Of a stretch of DNA of 64,000 nucleotides, positions 1 to 8,359 are shown one piece after another. Below the pieces are notes generated by a model. It was not told where the DNA came from. It did not search any database and saw nothing but the letters and a program-made list of their open reading frames with translations. Within the stretch, counting starts at the first letter, position 1. Each line of letters starts with the position of its first letter. The position numbers were made by a program, and so were the translations under genes. The DNA comes from Moraxella porci DSM 25326 (GTDB lineage Bacteria; Pseudomonadota; Gammaproteobacteria; Pseudomonadales; Moraxellaceae). The stretch is from the NCBI RefSeq assembly GCF_002014855.1, contig NZ_MUYV01000004.1, forward strand, positions 16,553-80,552, in the 5' to 3' direction.

Positions 1-30
1 AAACGGCATCTGTGTGATGCCGTTTTTTGT
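1..30. terminator. Intrinsic terminator hairpin
   Basis: AACGGCATC pairs with GATGCCGTT around a short loop and is followed by a T run on the plus strand. It probably ends a gene lying left of the window. The 100 bases between it and ptuB are AT-rich and show no gene. Confidence 0.7.
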
Positions 31-130
31 GCTTAAAAAAATAGTTATGCTTATTTTGATGATATATATTTGCATTCTATAAGCCATTCTTTTGCATTTT
101 ATAGAGTGTATTTTTCTTTCAAGTCAAATT

Positions 131-718
131 TTATGAATATCCATTAAGCACTAATTTATTTAGCACATATCGGTAAAACTCTGCCTGCTCATATTCTATG
201 CACCCAAACATCAACTCTAGATTTTCTTGGCTAAGCATATTATCCATACTGAATAAATTATCAATTGCGACTTTTCTTCTTTGACATAAATCAATATTGT
301 TTAAATTTAACAAATTAATCGCTTGTTCCGCTCTCTTGCTTTTTGGGTTCAGTTCGCCATTAACTTTTAGCGTGATTTCTATATCACATTCTATCATTAA
401 AGGTGTTAATTCTAGCTCATTATTACCTTTTGCATTATCGCATTGGTTGCTTTCTTGGCAAGAGAGTAATAAATTTTGATAATCAAAAGTTAATTGTGGG
501 AATTTACTACGGCTTTTTAAATGCTCAACGGTAGCCTGAGTTTCCAAAATTTGACAACAGTAACAACACAAACCTTTTTGTTCTTGGCGTAATTGTTCTC
601 TTAACAAGACATAACCATCATGATAATCCTTACCAAGCTCCCAAGTTTTTGGTTGATTTTTCTTAATCCAATTTTCCACATCTGTTGGCATGGATAGCTG
701 TTTAGTAATATACTGCAT
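131..718 (-). CDS. ptuB: Septu system HNH endonuclease PtuB
   Basis: A 195-residue protein of the PtuB/TIGR02646-like HNH family, the nuclease partner in Septu and in retron-Eco7-type anti-phage systems. The metal-binding features are visible: a cysteine cluster at about 51-55, the VEH motif ending at His66, Asn82, then Cys87 and Cys93. It starts one base after the ptuA stop on the same strand, so the two genes are almost certainly co-transcribed and translationally linked. In the known system PtuA ATPase binds PtuB and restrains or directs its DNA cleavage. The low GC compared with the housekeeping genes beside it suggests recent acquisition. No reverse transcriptase is present, so a retron is unlikely. 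Confidence 0.85.
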   Translation of the reverse strand: MQYITKQLSMPTDVENWIKKNQPKTWELGKDYHDGYVLLREQLRQEQKGLCCYCCQILETQATVEHLKSRSKFPQLTFDYQNLLLSCQESNQCDNAKGNNELELTPLMIECDIEITLKVNGELNPKSKRAEQAINLLNLNNIDLCQRRKVAIDNLFSMDNMLSQENLELMFGCIEYEQAEFYRYVLNKLVLNGYS

Positions 719-719
719 A

Positions 720-2114
720 TTAGACTTCCTTGCTTTGGTCTAATTTTGCTTTCGCCCAAATTAATTGGGTTCTTAATAACTGTGTGTGATTTTTTGATAA
801 TATTTGCGACAATTCATCAATTAAATTTTTGGCATTATCTAATTGCTTATCAGAGATATAATCACCAATCAATTTAAATTTTTCAGCAATTTCAGGCGTT
901 CGTTCAGAAACCCCAAAAACCCCACTTAACAAAGTATTCACATCTTCGCCATAGGCATTATTATATGCTCTTAATTCACCATTATCCAAAATATAAACCA
1001 ATACATCAGGATTATCACTCACAATATGCGGTGAATGCGTGGTTAAAATAAATTGGACATTGGGAAAAGTTTTGGTAAGTTTATCAATGAGATTTTGCTG
1101 CCATTTTGGGTGCAAATGCAAATCTATTTCATCAATCAATACCACCCCTTCACCATGCAAAGGATTATCAAGACTTGGATTTAAGATTGCCAATCTGCGA
1201 GCAATATCACCTACCAAGGCAAGCAACGATTTTTCGCCTTGTGAAAGTTGATTAACATCTAATTTTTCACCGTCTTTTTCTACAAACATTTTTGGAGTAT
1301 CTTGGCGTTCAATGTGAATGTTTTTAAAGTCAGTAAAAAGCTCAATGGCTTGGCGAACACATTGTAACTTCTTATTGCCCTTAAATTCGGTGATTGCATC
1401 TTTTATATGATCAATCTGATTTGTATTATTGCCATCTATTAATTCCAATATTTTGTTGCTTAAATTTTTCTTATTTTCATTTTCTAAATCTTCATTCTCC
1501 CTAAACCATCTAAAAAATCTTTTGTATTCAGATTCTGCAAGACCATATGCTAAATATCCCAAAAGTATTTGATGACTATCCTTATCTGAATGTTCATCAA
1601 TTTTTACTTTTTCAATATTTCTAGTAGTACCATAAAATGCCAATATTGGAAAATTAGTTTTGTCAATTGTATTGGACGTTAATTTATTTAAAAAATATTG
1701 TAAATTTTCAAACAAATTATTTGAAATTTTTACATTACTACCATTGTTAATATTTGCCCCTTTTCTTTCAGAATATACACTTACAAATGAATTTTTATTG
1801 CTAAATAAAATTTCAGTATCAATTTGAGTATAATTGCTATTATTTCTTATTGATAATTCTGGAACTGTATGACCTGTAATGTTCTTAAAAAATACCCAAT
1901 CTTCTTCCTTTTTTTGTTCTTTCCTGCCATTCAAAATATAACCAATAACATTGCTTAAATTATCAAGCAACGCCTGTAAAATCTGCGATTTCCCTGCCCC
2001 ATTATTCCCCACAATAATGGTAACATTGCCCTTTGTCTCTCCATTAGGGGCAAATTGTATTGTTAAATTATCAAAACGCCCATAATTTTGTAATTGCAAT
2101 TGTTTAACTTTCAT
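720..2114 (-). CDS. ptuA: Septu system ATPase PtuA (SMC/ABC-like AAA)
   Basis: A 464-residue AAA/ABC-type ATPase. Walker A is GNNGAGKS at residues 36-43. The ABC-like signature LSQGEKS lies near 290, Walker B (VVLIDEID) near 326, followed by a TTHSPHI switch histidine around 360. The overall plan (N-terminal P-loop, variable middle, C-terminal signature and Walker B) is that of PtuA and related anti-phage ATPases. The HNH gene immediately downstream makes the Septu assignment strong. A good ribosome-binding site (AAGGG, 6 bases before ATG) supports the start. The 3' terminator of ettA lies only about 25 bases upstream, so its promoter must overlap that hairpin or it relies on read-through. 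Much more AT-rich than ettA. Confidence 0.85.
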   Translation of the reverse strand: MKVKQLQLQNYGRFDNLTIQFAPNGETKGNVTIIVGNNGAGKSQILQALLDNLSNVIGYILNGRKEQKKEEDWVFFKNITGHTVPELSIRNNSNYTQIDTEILFSNKNSFVSVYSERKGANINNGSNVKISNNLFENLQYFLNKLTSNTIDKTNFPILAFYGTTRNIEKVKIDEHSDKDSHQILLGYLAYGLAESEYKRFFRWFRENEDLENENKKNLSNKILELIDGNNTNQIDHIKDAITEFKGNKKLQCVRQAIELFTDFKNIHIERQDTPKMFVEKDGEKLDVNQLSQGEKSLLALVGDIARRLAILNPSLDNPLHGEGVVLIDEIDLHLHPKWQQNLIDKLTKTFPNVQFILTTHSPHIVSDNPDVLVYILDNGELRAYNNAYGEDVNTLLSGVFGVSERTPEIAEKFKLIGDYISDKQLDNAKNLIDELSQILSKNHTQLLRTQLIWAKAKLDQSKEV

Positions 2115-2138
2115 TTTTAACCCTTAACATTCATTGAT

Positions 2139-2178
2139 TAAAAACATAAATGCCCTACAATCGTGCAAGGCATTTATG
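2139..2178 (-). terminator. Terminator after ettA
   Basis: Minus-strand hairpin: the 10-bp arms CATAAATGCC and GGCATTTATG pair perfectly around a 14-base loop and are followed by five T. It sits 17 bases past the ettA stop and ends about 25 bases before the ptuA start codon. Confidence 0.75.
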
Positions 2179-2194
2179 CTAAGGCGAGTTAAGA

Positions 2195-3856
2195 TTAACC
2201 CCCAATCTTCTTATATTTCATACGCTTAGGGCCTGCATCTGCACCAAGGGTCTTTTTGCGGTAGGCTTCGTACTCGGTGTAGTTGCCATCGTACCACACA
2301 GGACCTTCTTCTTCGAATGCTAGGATGTGGGTCGCGATACGGTCAAGGAACCAGCGGTCATGCGACACAACCATCACTGTACCTGGGAAGACTTGCACCG
2401 CATCTTCTAGCGCACGCAAGGTCTCGACATCAAGGTCGTTTGACGGTTCGTCAAGTAAGATGACATTGGCGCCTTGCTTAAGTGTCTTGGCAAGCTGTAG
2501 GCGGTTACGCTCACCACCTGATAATTGACCGACGCGCTTTTGTTGGTCTTGACCTTTGAAGTTGAAGCGACCGATATACGCACGGCTTGGCGTGGTGTAC
2601 TCACCCACAGTGATCATATCAAGACCGTCCGAGACTTCTTCCCACACCGTCTTATTATCGTCTAGCTCATCACGCACCTGACCGACATAGGCGACTTTGA
2701 CGCTCTCGCCCACTTCGACCGTACCTGTATCAGGCTTATCTTTACCCGTGATCATATTAAACAGTGTGGTTTTGCCTGCACCATTTGGGCCGATGATACC
2801 GACGATTGCCATCGGTGGTACGGTGAATGATAGGTTTTCGTACAGCAAGCGATCGCCAAATGATTTTGAGATGTTATTGACTTCAATCACTTTATTCCCT
2901 AGGCGTGGCCCTGGTGGAATATAGATTTCGGCGGTTTCGTTGCGTTGTTGGAATTCACGAGAGTTCATCTCTTCAAAACGCTCTAGACGAGATTTAGATT
3001 TGGCTTGCTGACCTTTTTGGTTCTTGCGTACCCATTCCAATTCTTGTTTTAAGGCTTTGGCAAAGGCTTCTTCTTGCTTTTGCTCTTGCTCTAGGCGTTT
3101 GTTCTTCTGCTCTAGCCATTCGGTGTAGTTGCCTTGGTATGGATAGCCATAACCACGGTCCAGCTCCAAAATCCACTCAGCGACATTGTCAAGGAAATAG
3201 CGATCGTGGGTAATCGCCACAATTGTACCTGAATAGTCTTTTAAGAAACGCTCAAGCCATGCCACCGATTCTGCATCCAAGTGGTTGGTTGGTTCGTCAA
3301 GCAGTAGCATATCAGGCTTGGACAATAGCAGACGGCACAGAGCGACACGGCGTTTCTCACCGCCTGATAGCTTAGAGACATCAGCATCCCATGGTGGTAG
3401 GCGAAGTGCATCTGCTGCTTTTTCAAGCTGGGTGTTTAGGTTGTGCGCATCCCATGCTTGGATAATGTCTTCCATCTTGCCCTGCTCAGCAGCAAGCTTA
3501 TCAAAGTCTGCATCAGGCTCGGCATATTCGGCATAAATTTGGTTCAGGCGGTCAAGGGCATCGAGCGCTTCACGCACACCATCTTCGACATTTTCACGCA
3601 CGGTTTTGTTCGGGTCCAGCTGTGGTTCTTGGGGTAGATAGCCGACCTTGATGCCTGCTTGTGGGCGCGCTTCACCGCTAAACTCGGTATCCACGCCTGC
3701 CATGATGCGTAGTAGGGTGGATTTACCCGCACCGTTTAAACCTAGGACACCGATTTTGGCACCCGGGAAAAACGACAGACTGATGTCTTTTAGGATTTCA
3801 CGCTTTGGGGGAACAATTTTTGACACCTTGTTCATGGTGTAAATATATTGAGCCAT
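2195..3856 (-). CDS. ettA: Energy-dependent translational throttle protein EttA (ABC-F)
   Basis: A 553-residue ABC-F protein with two ABC domains and no membrane segments. Domain 1 has Walker A GLNGAGKST at 39-47, signature LSGGEKRR and Walker B LLLDEPTNHLD. Domain 2 has GPNGAGKTT, LSGGERNR and ILLDEPSNDLD. The interdomain linker is rich in charged and Gln residues, as expected for the P-site tRNA-interacting motif. EttA binds the ribosomal E site and gates entry into elongation according to the ADP/ATP ratio. Length and N-terminus (MAQYIYTMNKV) match EttA better than Uup or other ABC-F branches. Confidence 0.95.
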   Translation of the reverse strand: MAQYIYTMNKVSKIVPPKREILKDISLSFFPGAKIGVLGLNGAGKSTLLRIMAGVDTEFSGEARPQAGIKVGYLPQEPQLDPNKTVRENVEDGVREALDALDRLNQIYAEYAEPDADFDKLAAEQGKMEDIIQAWDAHNLNTQLEKAADALRLPPWDADVSKLSGGEKRRVALCRLLLSKPDMLLLDEPTNHLDAESVAWLERFLKDYSGTIVAITHDRYFLDNVAEWILELDRGYGYPYQGNYTEWLEQKNKRLEQEQKQEEAFAKALKQELEWVRKNQKGQQAKSKSRLERFEEMNSREFQQRNETAEIYIPPGPRLGNKVIEVNNISKSFGDRLLYENLSFTVPPMAIVGIIGPNGAGKTTLFNMITGKDKPDTGTVEVGESVKVAYVGQVRDELDDNKTVWEEVSDGLDMITVGEYTTPSRAYIGRFNFKGQDQQKRVGQLSGGERNRLQLAKTLKQGANVILLDEPSNDLDVETLRALEDAVQVFPGTVMVVSHDRWFLDRIATHILAFEEEGPVWYDGNYTEYEAYRKKTLGADAGPKRMKYKKIGG

Positions 3857-4019
3857 AGTTTTCCTGTGGGGTTGAATGACAATAAAAGCTTAACTGGATA
3901 TTATCGCATTGATACCCGATTTGGGCAAGGTATTTTGGCGATGCTCGGCATATTTTGGCTGCCAAATGGTGCCTTATTGCAATCCATGCGATCAACGGCT
4001 CTTATTTGGTGGACAAATT

Positions 4020-4028
4020 TGATATACT
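4020..4028 (+). promoter_or_regulatory. Possible extended -10 promoter for the PepSY gene
   Basis: TGATATACT fits an extended -10 (TGnTATACT) about 140 bases upstream of the start at 4168; no convincing -35 is seen. The rest of the 311-base gap between divergent ettA and this gene shows no gene. Confidence 0.35.
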
Positions 4029-4167
4029 GCGCAGTTGGCAGATTATGGCACGGATATGGCCACGCATCATTGACCAATCACAGGGGCTTTGCCAAAGATT
4101 TGGGCGAGACGCCAGCCTGTCAAAAGCCGCTGTCCGACGATGTCTGGCCTTAAAAAGAGTTTGTATT

Positions 4168-5577
4168 ATGAAAAAATCATCCGATCGCGGGCAAGAAAAC
4201 AGTAGCTTGCGTTATTTTTTAATTTGGCGATGGCATTTTTATGCTGGCATCGTCATCGCGCCTTTTTTGATGATTTTGGCGATTACTGGGCTTGCGATGA
4301 TTTTGTTTGCCAATATCCAAGGCAAAGATGGCGAGCGCATTCATGTACCAGTGCAGTCGGTGGTTCAACCGCTTTCACAGCAAGCCAAAGCCGCTTTGGA
4401 TGTGGTGGACAAAGAACACGGCATGGTGCTGCAATACATCTCGCCGCGCGCAGCCGACATGGTGGCGGTGTTTCGCGTCAATGATGGCGCGGGCAAATCA
4501 ACCATGGTGGCGATTGACCCTTACACCGCGCAAGTCGTCCAAACTTATCCGCGCAATCAAAACATGTATCATGTGATGGATGAAATCCACAGCGATTTAT
4601 TACTGGGTAAAGTCGGCGATTATGTGCTGGAAACCACAGCCGCATTAACCGTATTGATGATTTTGACAGGGCTGTATTTGTGGTGGTGCTCGCGCAAGCG
4701 TCGAGTGACGCACATGTTGTTCACAGGTAAATTGGGCACAGGACGGTCGTGGTGGCGTGGTTTTCATGGCGTGTTTGGGGTGTATGTGTCGGCAATGCTA
4801 CTGGTATTTTGCATTTCTGGCATGGCTTGGGCGGGCATTTGGGGCGAAAAAGTGGTACAAGCGTGGTCGCAATTTCCTGCTGGTAAATGGGGCGTTGCAC
4901 CGAATCCAACCTCTACTTTACCCACGCATGGCGATTTAAATGACGGTAAAACCAAAGAAATTCCGTGGGTTTTAGAATTGACGCCCATGCCTGTTTCAGG
5001 CAGTACTTTGGGCGAAAAAGGGATCTCGTCCGATGTGCCGATGACGCTTGAAACGGTGGACAGATTTGTCCGCGAAAAAGGATTTGACGGTCGTTACCAT
5101 ATTTATTTCCCAAAAACAGACACCGGCGTATGGACAATCAACCAAGATTCCATGAGCTACGACAGCCCCAATCCAACCGCTGACCGCACCATGCACATTG
5201 ACCGTTATAGTGGCAATGTGTTGGCGGATATTCGGTTTGAGGATTACAACTGGTTTGGCAAATTGATGGCGATAGGCACAGCCTTTCACATGGGAACGAT
5301 GGGCTCATGGTCGGTGGCGTTGAATGTCGTATTTTGTTTGCTGGTGATTTATTTGTGTGTGAGCGGCTATGTGATGTGGTGGAGGCGCCGTCCGCGTGGT
5401 GTGGGTGTGTATCCGCCAGCGCAAGGGCGTGAATTGCCCAATTGGAAAGCGGCGATGATTGTATTATTGCTGGTGGCGTGTGTGTTTCCAACGGCTGCGG
5501 TGGCGATTATGGCGATGGCGCTCTTGGATTGGCTGTTGGTGTCGCGAGTGGCGGTATTGAAAAAGTGGCTAAAATAA
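4168..5577 (+). CDS. PepSY-associated transmembrane helix protein
   Basis: A 469-residue inner-membrane protein of the PepSY_TM family. Hydrophobic segments are seen at about 19-45, 155-175, 200-220, 380-405 and 425-460. The large periplasmic loops carry PepSY-like sequence (including a TYPRNQNMYHVMDEIHSDLLL region). Members are often found with siderophore receptors or ferric reductase functions; here no receptor is adjacent, so the substrate is open. The frame extends to 3955, but that upstream part is not PepSY-like. ATG 4168 gives the expected N-terminus, a short basic stretch followed directly by the first membrane helix. Confidence 0.8.
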   Translation: MKKSSDRGQENSSLRYFLIWRWHFYAGIVIAPFLMILAITGLAMILFANIQGKDGERIHVPVQSVVQPLSQQAKAALDVVDKEHGMVLQYISPRAADMVAVFRVNDGAGKSTMVAIDPYTAQVVQTYPRNQNMYHVMDEIHSDLLLGKVGDYVLETTAALTVLMILTGLYLWWCSRKRRVTHMLFTGKLGTGRSWWRGFHGVFGVYVSAMLLVFCISGMAWAGIWGEKVVQAWSQFPAGKWGVAPNPTSTLPTHGDLNDGKTKEIPWVLELTPMPVSGSTLGEKGISSDVPMTLETVDRFVREKGFDGRYHIYFPKTDTGVWTINQDSMSYDSPNPTADRTMHIDRYSGNVLADIRFEDYNWFGKLMAIGTAFHMGTMGSWSVALNVVFCLLVIYLCVSGYVMWWRRRPRGVGVYPPAQGRELPNWKAAMIVLLLVACVFPTAAVAIMAMALLDWLLVSRVAVLKKWLK

Positions 5578-5631
5578 ACAGCCGATCTGATGAATACTGC
5601 CTTGTGCGTGATGATTCTGTGCTTGTGCGTC

Positions 5632-5672
5632 AAAAAAATGAGCTGACATCAATACCAGCTCATTTTTAACAA
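5632..5672. terminator. Bidirectional terminator between convergent genes
   Basis: AAAAATGAGCTG (5634-5645) pairs with CAGCTCATTTTT (5656-5667); A-rich on one side and T-rich on the other, so it can end the PepSY gene and the convergent oxidoreductase gene. Confidence 0.8.
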
Positions 5673-5713
5673 TCAAAACAGCTTAGAGTGTGAATGGATG
5701 GTTGTAAGTTGCA

Positions 5714-6376
5714 TCAAGATTTGCTCGCCGCCGTAAAACGCTTGTGTAAATGCGCTTGATTTTCCACATCATCACTGATAGCAATCGCCAAATCCGCGAC
5801 GCTGATGCCTGCAGGGATATCGCCATTCATCAGCAAATTATCATCACCTAAACGATATTCGCCTGTACGCTCTTCGCTATAGTCACCTGTCACACCAAGC
5901 AATGCCGGCGGTGAAATAAACGCCCAATTCACATCACGGCGTTCTTGTAATTCTTTTAATAAATTGCGTGCTGAGTTTGCCCCATCAAAAATTTCTTTTG
6001 GAAAATCAGGTGTATCAATCAGCTGTACATTGGGCGCAACAAACAGACTGCCTGCACCGCCCACCACCAATAAATACGGCACAGCTGCTGTTTTGGCAGC
6101 CTCCGCGATGGCAGTTGCCCCACGGGTAAAATCCGCACCGATATTTGGGTTTGTCCAACCTGGATTAAAGGCACTGACCACCGCATCAAAGCCCTGTAAT
6201 TGCTCTGCAAAATTCGGTGATAATACATCAGCATTAACAGCCGTTACATTGTCTGCCTGTACGACTTTTTCGACATTGCGTGCAAAAGCGGTAACTTGAT
6301 GACCACGGCTTGCCAATTCTTTGACCACTGCCTGACCCACATAACCTGTCGCACCGATGACTGCAAATTTTTTCAT
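5714..6376 (-). CDS. NAD(P)-binding oxidoreductase, NmrA/YwnB-like SDR
   Basis: A 220-residue atypical short-chain dehydrogenase. The N-terminal Rossmann motif is GATGYVG at about 8-14, and the sequence then follows the NAD(P)H-binding (NmrA-like) family. The start is set at MKKFAVIG because a GGAG sequence lies upstream of 6376; the frame continues ten codons further without an SD. It is divergent from an acetyltransferase-hxlR pair with a palindromic site between them, the arrangement typical of HxlR-controlled stress oxidoreductases. Substrate unknown; quinone or aldehyde detoxification would be a guess. Confidence 0.85.
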   Translation of the reverse strand: MKKFAVIGATGYVGQAVVKELASRGHQVTAFARNVEKVVQADNVTAVNADVLSPNFAEQLQGFDAVVSAFNPGWTNPNIGADFTRGATAIAEAAKTAAVPYLLVVGGAGSLFVAPNVQLIDTPDFPKEIFDGANSARNLLKELQERRDVNWAFISPPALLGVTGDYSEERTGEYRLGDDNLLMNGDIPAGISVADLAIAISDDVENQAHLHKRFTAASKS

Positions 6377-6456
6377 AAAAATACTCCGATTGTCAAAAGT
6401 TAACATCTTGCAAAATTGCTTGATATGGCGTATTATAGATGAGTAAATTATTTTTA

Positions 6457-6481
6457 GTAAGTACTTACAAAAATGTAAGTA
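6457..6481. promoter_or_regulatory. Putative HxlR operator
   Basis: GTAAGTACTTAC at 6457-6468 is a perfect palindrome. TACTTAC (6462-6468) and GTAAGTA (6475-6481) form a second perfect inverted repeat spaced by six bases, so three half-sites lie in 25 bases. It sits between the divergent oxidoreductase and acetyltransferase-hxlR genes. This shape resembles sites bound by HxlR/DUF24 regulators, so the regulator at 7250 is the likely binder. Confidence 0.6.
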
Positions 6482-6535
6482 TGAAAATAATTTTTAATTC
6501 ATTGATTTTATTATATATTTTATGAAAGGATTATT

Positions 6536-7228
6536 ATGCCACTCAACCATCTCAATCAACCCATCGGGGAAACATTGACGGATTATTCAGCAGGACAACA
6601 GCCCAATATTCAACAGCTAATCGGTCGTTATACCATTGTTGAACCTATCAGTTTTAAACATTTTGATGATGCCTACCGTGTTTATGGCGCAGAAAGCCCT
6701 GAAACACAATGGACTTATTTATCTATTGAAGCCTTTAAAAATCAAGCGGATTTTCGGGCTTATTTTGAAAAAATGACACAATCTCATGATCCTTATTATT
6801 TAGCGATTGTGGACAAAGCCTCAGGCAAAACTGTTGGAACATTTGCCTTGATGCGTATTGATACTGCCAATCGTGTCATAGAAATGGGTTGGGTGCTTTA
6901 TGGCGATGAATTAAAGCAATCACGCTTGGCAACGGAAGCACAGTTTTTGGTCATGCAATATGTGTTTGAAGTTTTGCAATATCGCCGTTATGAATGGAAA
7001 TGCGATAGCTTAAATGCACCTTCTAACCGTGCCGCAAGACGCTTAGGTTTTCATTTCGAAGGCACCTTTCGCCGAGCACAAGTGTATAAAAATCGCACGC
7101 GAGATACCAATTGGTATTCAATGATCAAAGAAGACTATCAAGCAATGAAACCCAAATTTGAACGCTGGTTACAACCTGAAAATTTTGATGAAAACGGGCA
7201 ACAACGTACAGCATTAAATGATGAATAA
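6536..7228 (+). CDS. GNAT family N-acetyltransferase (RimJ/RimL-like)
   Basis: A 230-residue acetyltransferase of the RimJ/RimL group. Visible family features are the central strand region (VGTFALMRID, MGWVLYGDE) and the C-terminal acetyl-CoA fold stretch SNRAARRLGFHFEGTFR, where the conserved Asn and the RRLGF/EGT pattern are typical. An AAAGGA sequence precedes ATG 6536. It lies 21 bases before hxlR in the same direction and shares the upstream palindromic region. The acceptor (protein N-terminus, antibiotic or small amine) cannot be told from sequence. Confidence 0.85.
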   Translation: MPLNHLNQPIGETLTDYSAGQQPNIQQLIGRYTIVEPISFKHFDDAYRVYGAESPETQWTYLSIEAFKNQADFRAYFEKMTQSHDPYYLAIVDKASGKTVGTFALMRIDTANRVIEMGWVLYGDELKQSRLATEAQFLVMQYVFEVLQYRRYEWKCDSLNAPSNRAARRLGFHFEGTFRRAQVYKNRTRDTNWYSMIKEDYQAMKPKFERWLQPENFDENGQQRTALNDE

Positions 7229-7249
7229 AAAAAATCAAGGAGATAAAAA

Positions 7250-7618
7250 ATGGAAAAGTTTTCAAATTCAATCGAGCGGGGCTATGTCTTGGCAGCCAGT
7301 TGTCCATCTCGGCAAATTCTACAGCATCTCACCAACCGTTGGGGCGTGTTGGTGATGATTGTGCTGATGAATGGCACGAAACGCTTTAGCGAAATTCGCC
7401 GTGAGATTGAAGGTGTCAGCGAACGAATGCTCACGCAAACTTTGCAACAACTAGAACACGATGGCATGGTACATCGCAAATCTTATAACACCGTACCGCC
7501 GCATGTGGAATACTCACTCACCGACTATGGCAAAATCGCTGGTGAAAAGCTTGCGGATTTGGTGGATTGGCTAGAAGAGAATTTGGGTGGGATTTTGGCG
7601 AGTCAAAATAATTGTTAA
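7250..7618 (+). CDS. HxlR family transcriptional regulator
   Basis: A 122-residue winged-helix regulator of the HxlR/DUF24 family. The recognition-helix and wing region (SERMLTQTLQQLEHDGMVHR, then PPHVEYSLTDYG) is highly characteristic. There is a single Cys near the N-terminus (Cys18, ASCPSRQIL); in redox-sensing members such as YodB an N-terminal cysteine in a comparable place senses quinones or aldehydes. SD AAGGAG is well placed. It probably controls its own operon and the divergent oxidoreductase through the site at 6457-6481. Confidence 0.9.
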   Translation: MEKFSNSIERGYVLAASCPSRQILQHLTNRWGVLVMIVLMNGTKRFSEIRREIEGVSERMLTQTLQQLEHDGMVHRKSYNTVPPHVEYSLTDYGKIAGEKLADLVDWLEENLGGILASQNNC

Positions 7619-7643
7619 ATGGCGATCACTTTGGATCGCCATT
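7618..7643. terminator. Hairpin between convergent hxlR and cation transporter genes
   Basis: AATGGCGATC and GATCGCCATT pair perfectly (10 bp, 6-base loop) directly at the hxlR stop. It lacks a strong T run on either side but is placed to end both convergent genes. Confidence 0.55.
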
Positions 7644-7656
7644 GAGGTTTATTGGA

Positions 7657-8271
7657 TTAAGCAGTTTTTAGCTCGCCTAATGCTTGCTTGATGATGGCAT
7701 AACTGGCGCTCAACGCCAATGCCGCCATGATAAACGCCACCACCAGATCAGGATATCTTGAACTGGTAAAATACACAGCAATCCCTGCACCGATCACGGC
7801 AACATTGCCGATAGCGTCATTGCGAGAGCATAGCCAGACGCTCGTCATATTGCTGTCACCATCACGAAAGCGGTATAGCAGCCACGCCGCTGTAACATTT
7901 GCCAATAACGCCAGCGCCCCCACAAGACTCATCTGGCTATGGCTTGGTACTTCACCATACCACAGCCGATACACCGTGGTCGCTAGGATAAACAGCCCGA
8001 ACGCCCCCATCGTCGCTCCCTTGATGAGCGATGCCTTGGCACGATAAGATAACGCCATCGGTAGCACGATTAAGCTAATCGCATAATTAGCACTATCGCC
8101 AAAAAAGTCTAAGCTGTCGGACAATAGCGACACCGAGCCTGAACTGATGCCCGCTAAGATCTCAACGACGAACATCGCTGCATTAATCAGCAGGACAACC
8201 CATAAGGCTCTTTTGTAGGCTGGCGATAGTCGTTTGGCGGCTGTGTCGTGCGAACAAGAAGTGCAAGCCAT
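7657..8271 (-). CDS. Cation diffusion facilitator-type heavy-metal exporter, short form
   Basis: A 204-residue membrane protein with about five to six hydrophobic helices and a Cys/His-rich N-terminus (CTSCSHD). The helix II metal-site region SDSLDFFGDSAN and a later SRNDAIGN match the paired metal-binding helices of CDF/CzcD-like exporters. The C-terminal cytoplasmic domain of full-length CDF proteins (about 300 residues) is absent, as in a recognised short subgroup. The gene is divergent from a CadR-like MerR regulator, and its promoter carries that regulator's operator, so Cd, Pb or Zn efflux is likely. Confidence 0.85.
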   Translation of the reverse strand: MACTSCSHDTAAKRLSPAYKRALWVVLLINAAMFVVEILAGISSGSVSLLSDSLDFFGDSANYAISLIVLPMALSYRAKASLIKGATMGAFGLFILATTVYRLWYGEVPSHSQMSLVGALALLANVTAAWLLYRFRDGDSNMTSVWLCSRNDAIGNVAVIGAGIAVYFTSSRYPDLVVAFIMAALALSASYAIIKQALGELKTA

Positions 8272-8308
8272 GATGATCTCCCATGTAATTTCTCATCAAT
8301 TCAGCTAT

Positions 8309-8339
8309 ACTATAAACCCTGTAGTCGCTACAGAGTCAA
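8309..8339 (-). promoter_or_regulatory. MerR/CadR-type promoter-operator
   Basis: On the minus strand TTGACT (8339-8334) and TATAGT (8314-8309) are separated by exactly 19 bp, the over-long spacer typical of MerR-activated promoters. The spacer contains the dyad CTGTAG-TCG-CTACAG, within ACCCTGTAGTCGCTACAGAGT on the plus strand (8316-8336), close to known CadR/PbrR operators. It drives the exporter at 8271. Confidence 0.85.
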
Positions 8340-8359
8340 GGATAAACGAAGGAAAAATG

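Noticed and set aside
131..2114. A retron of the Eco7 (Ec78) type, whose effectors are PtuA/PtuB-like
   Set aside because: No reverse transcriptase or msr-msd space: ettA and its terminator lie directly upstream of ptuA.
3955..4167. N-terminal extension of the PepSY membrane protein
   Set aside because: The added 71 residues have no family similarity; the ATG at 4168 leads straight into the first membrane helix.
5138..5491. Minus-strand open frame of 117 codons inside the PepSY gene
   Set aside because: Overlaps a clear coding gene on the other strand; composition is low-complexity and no start signal is seen.
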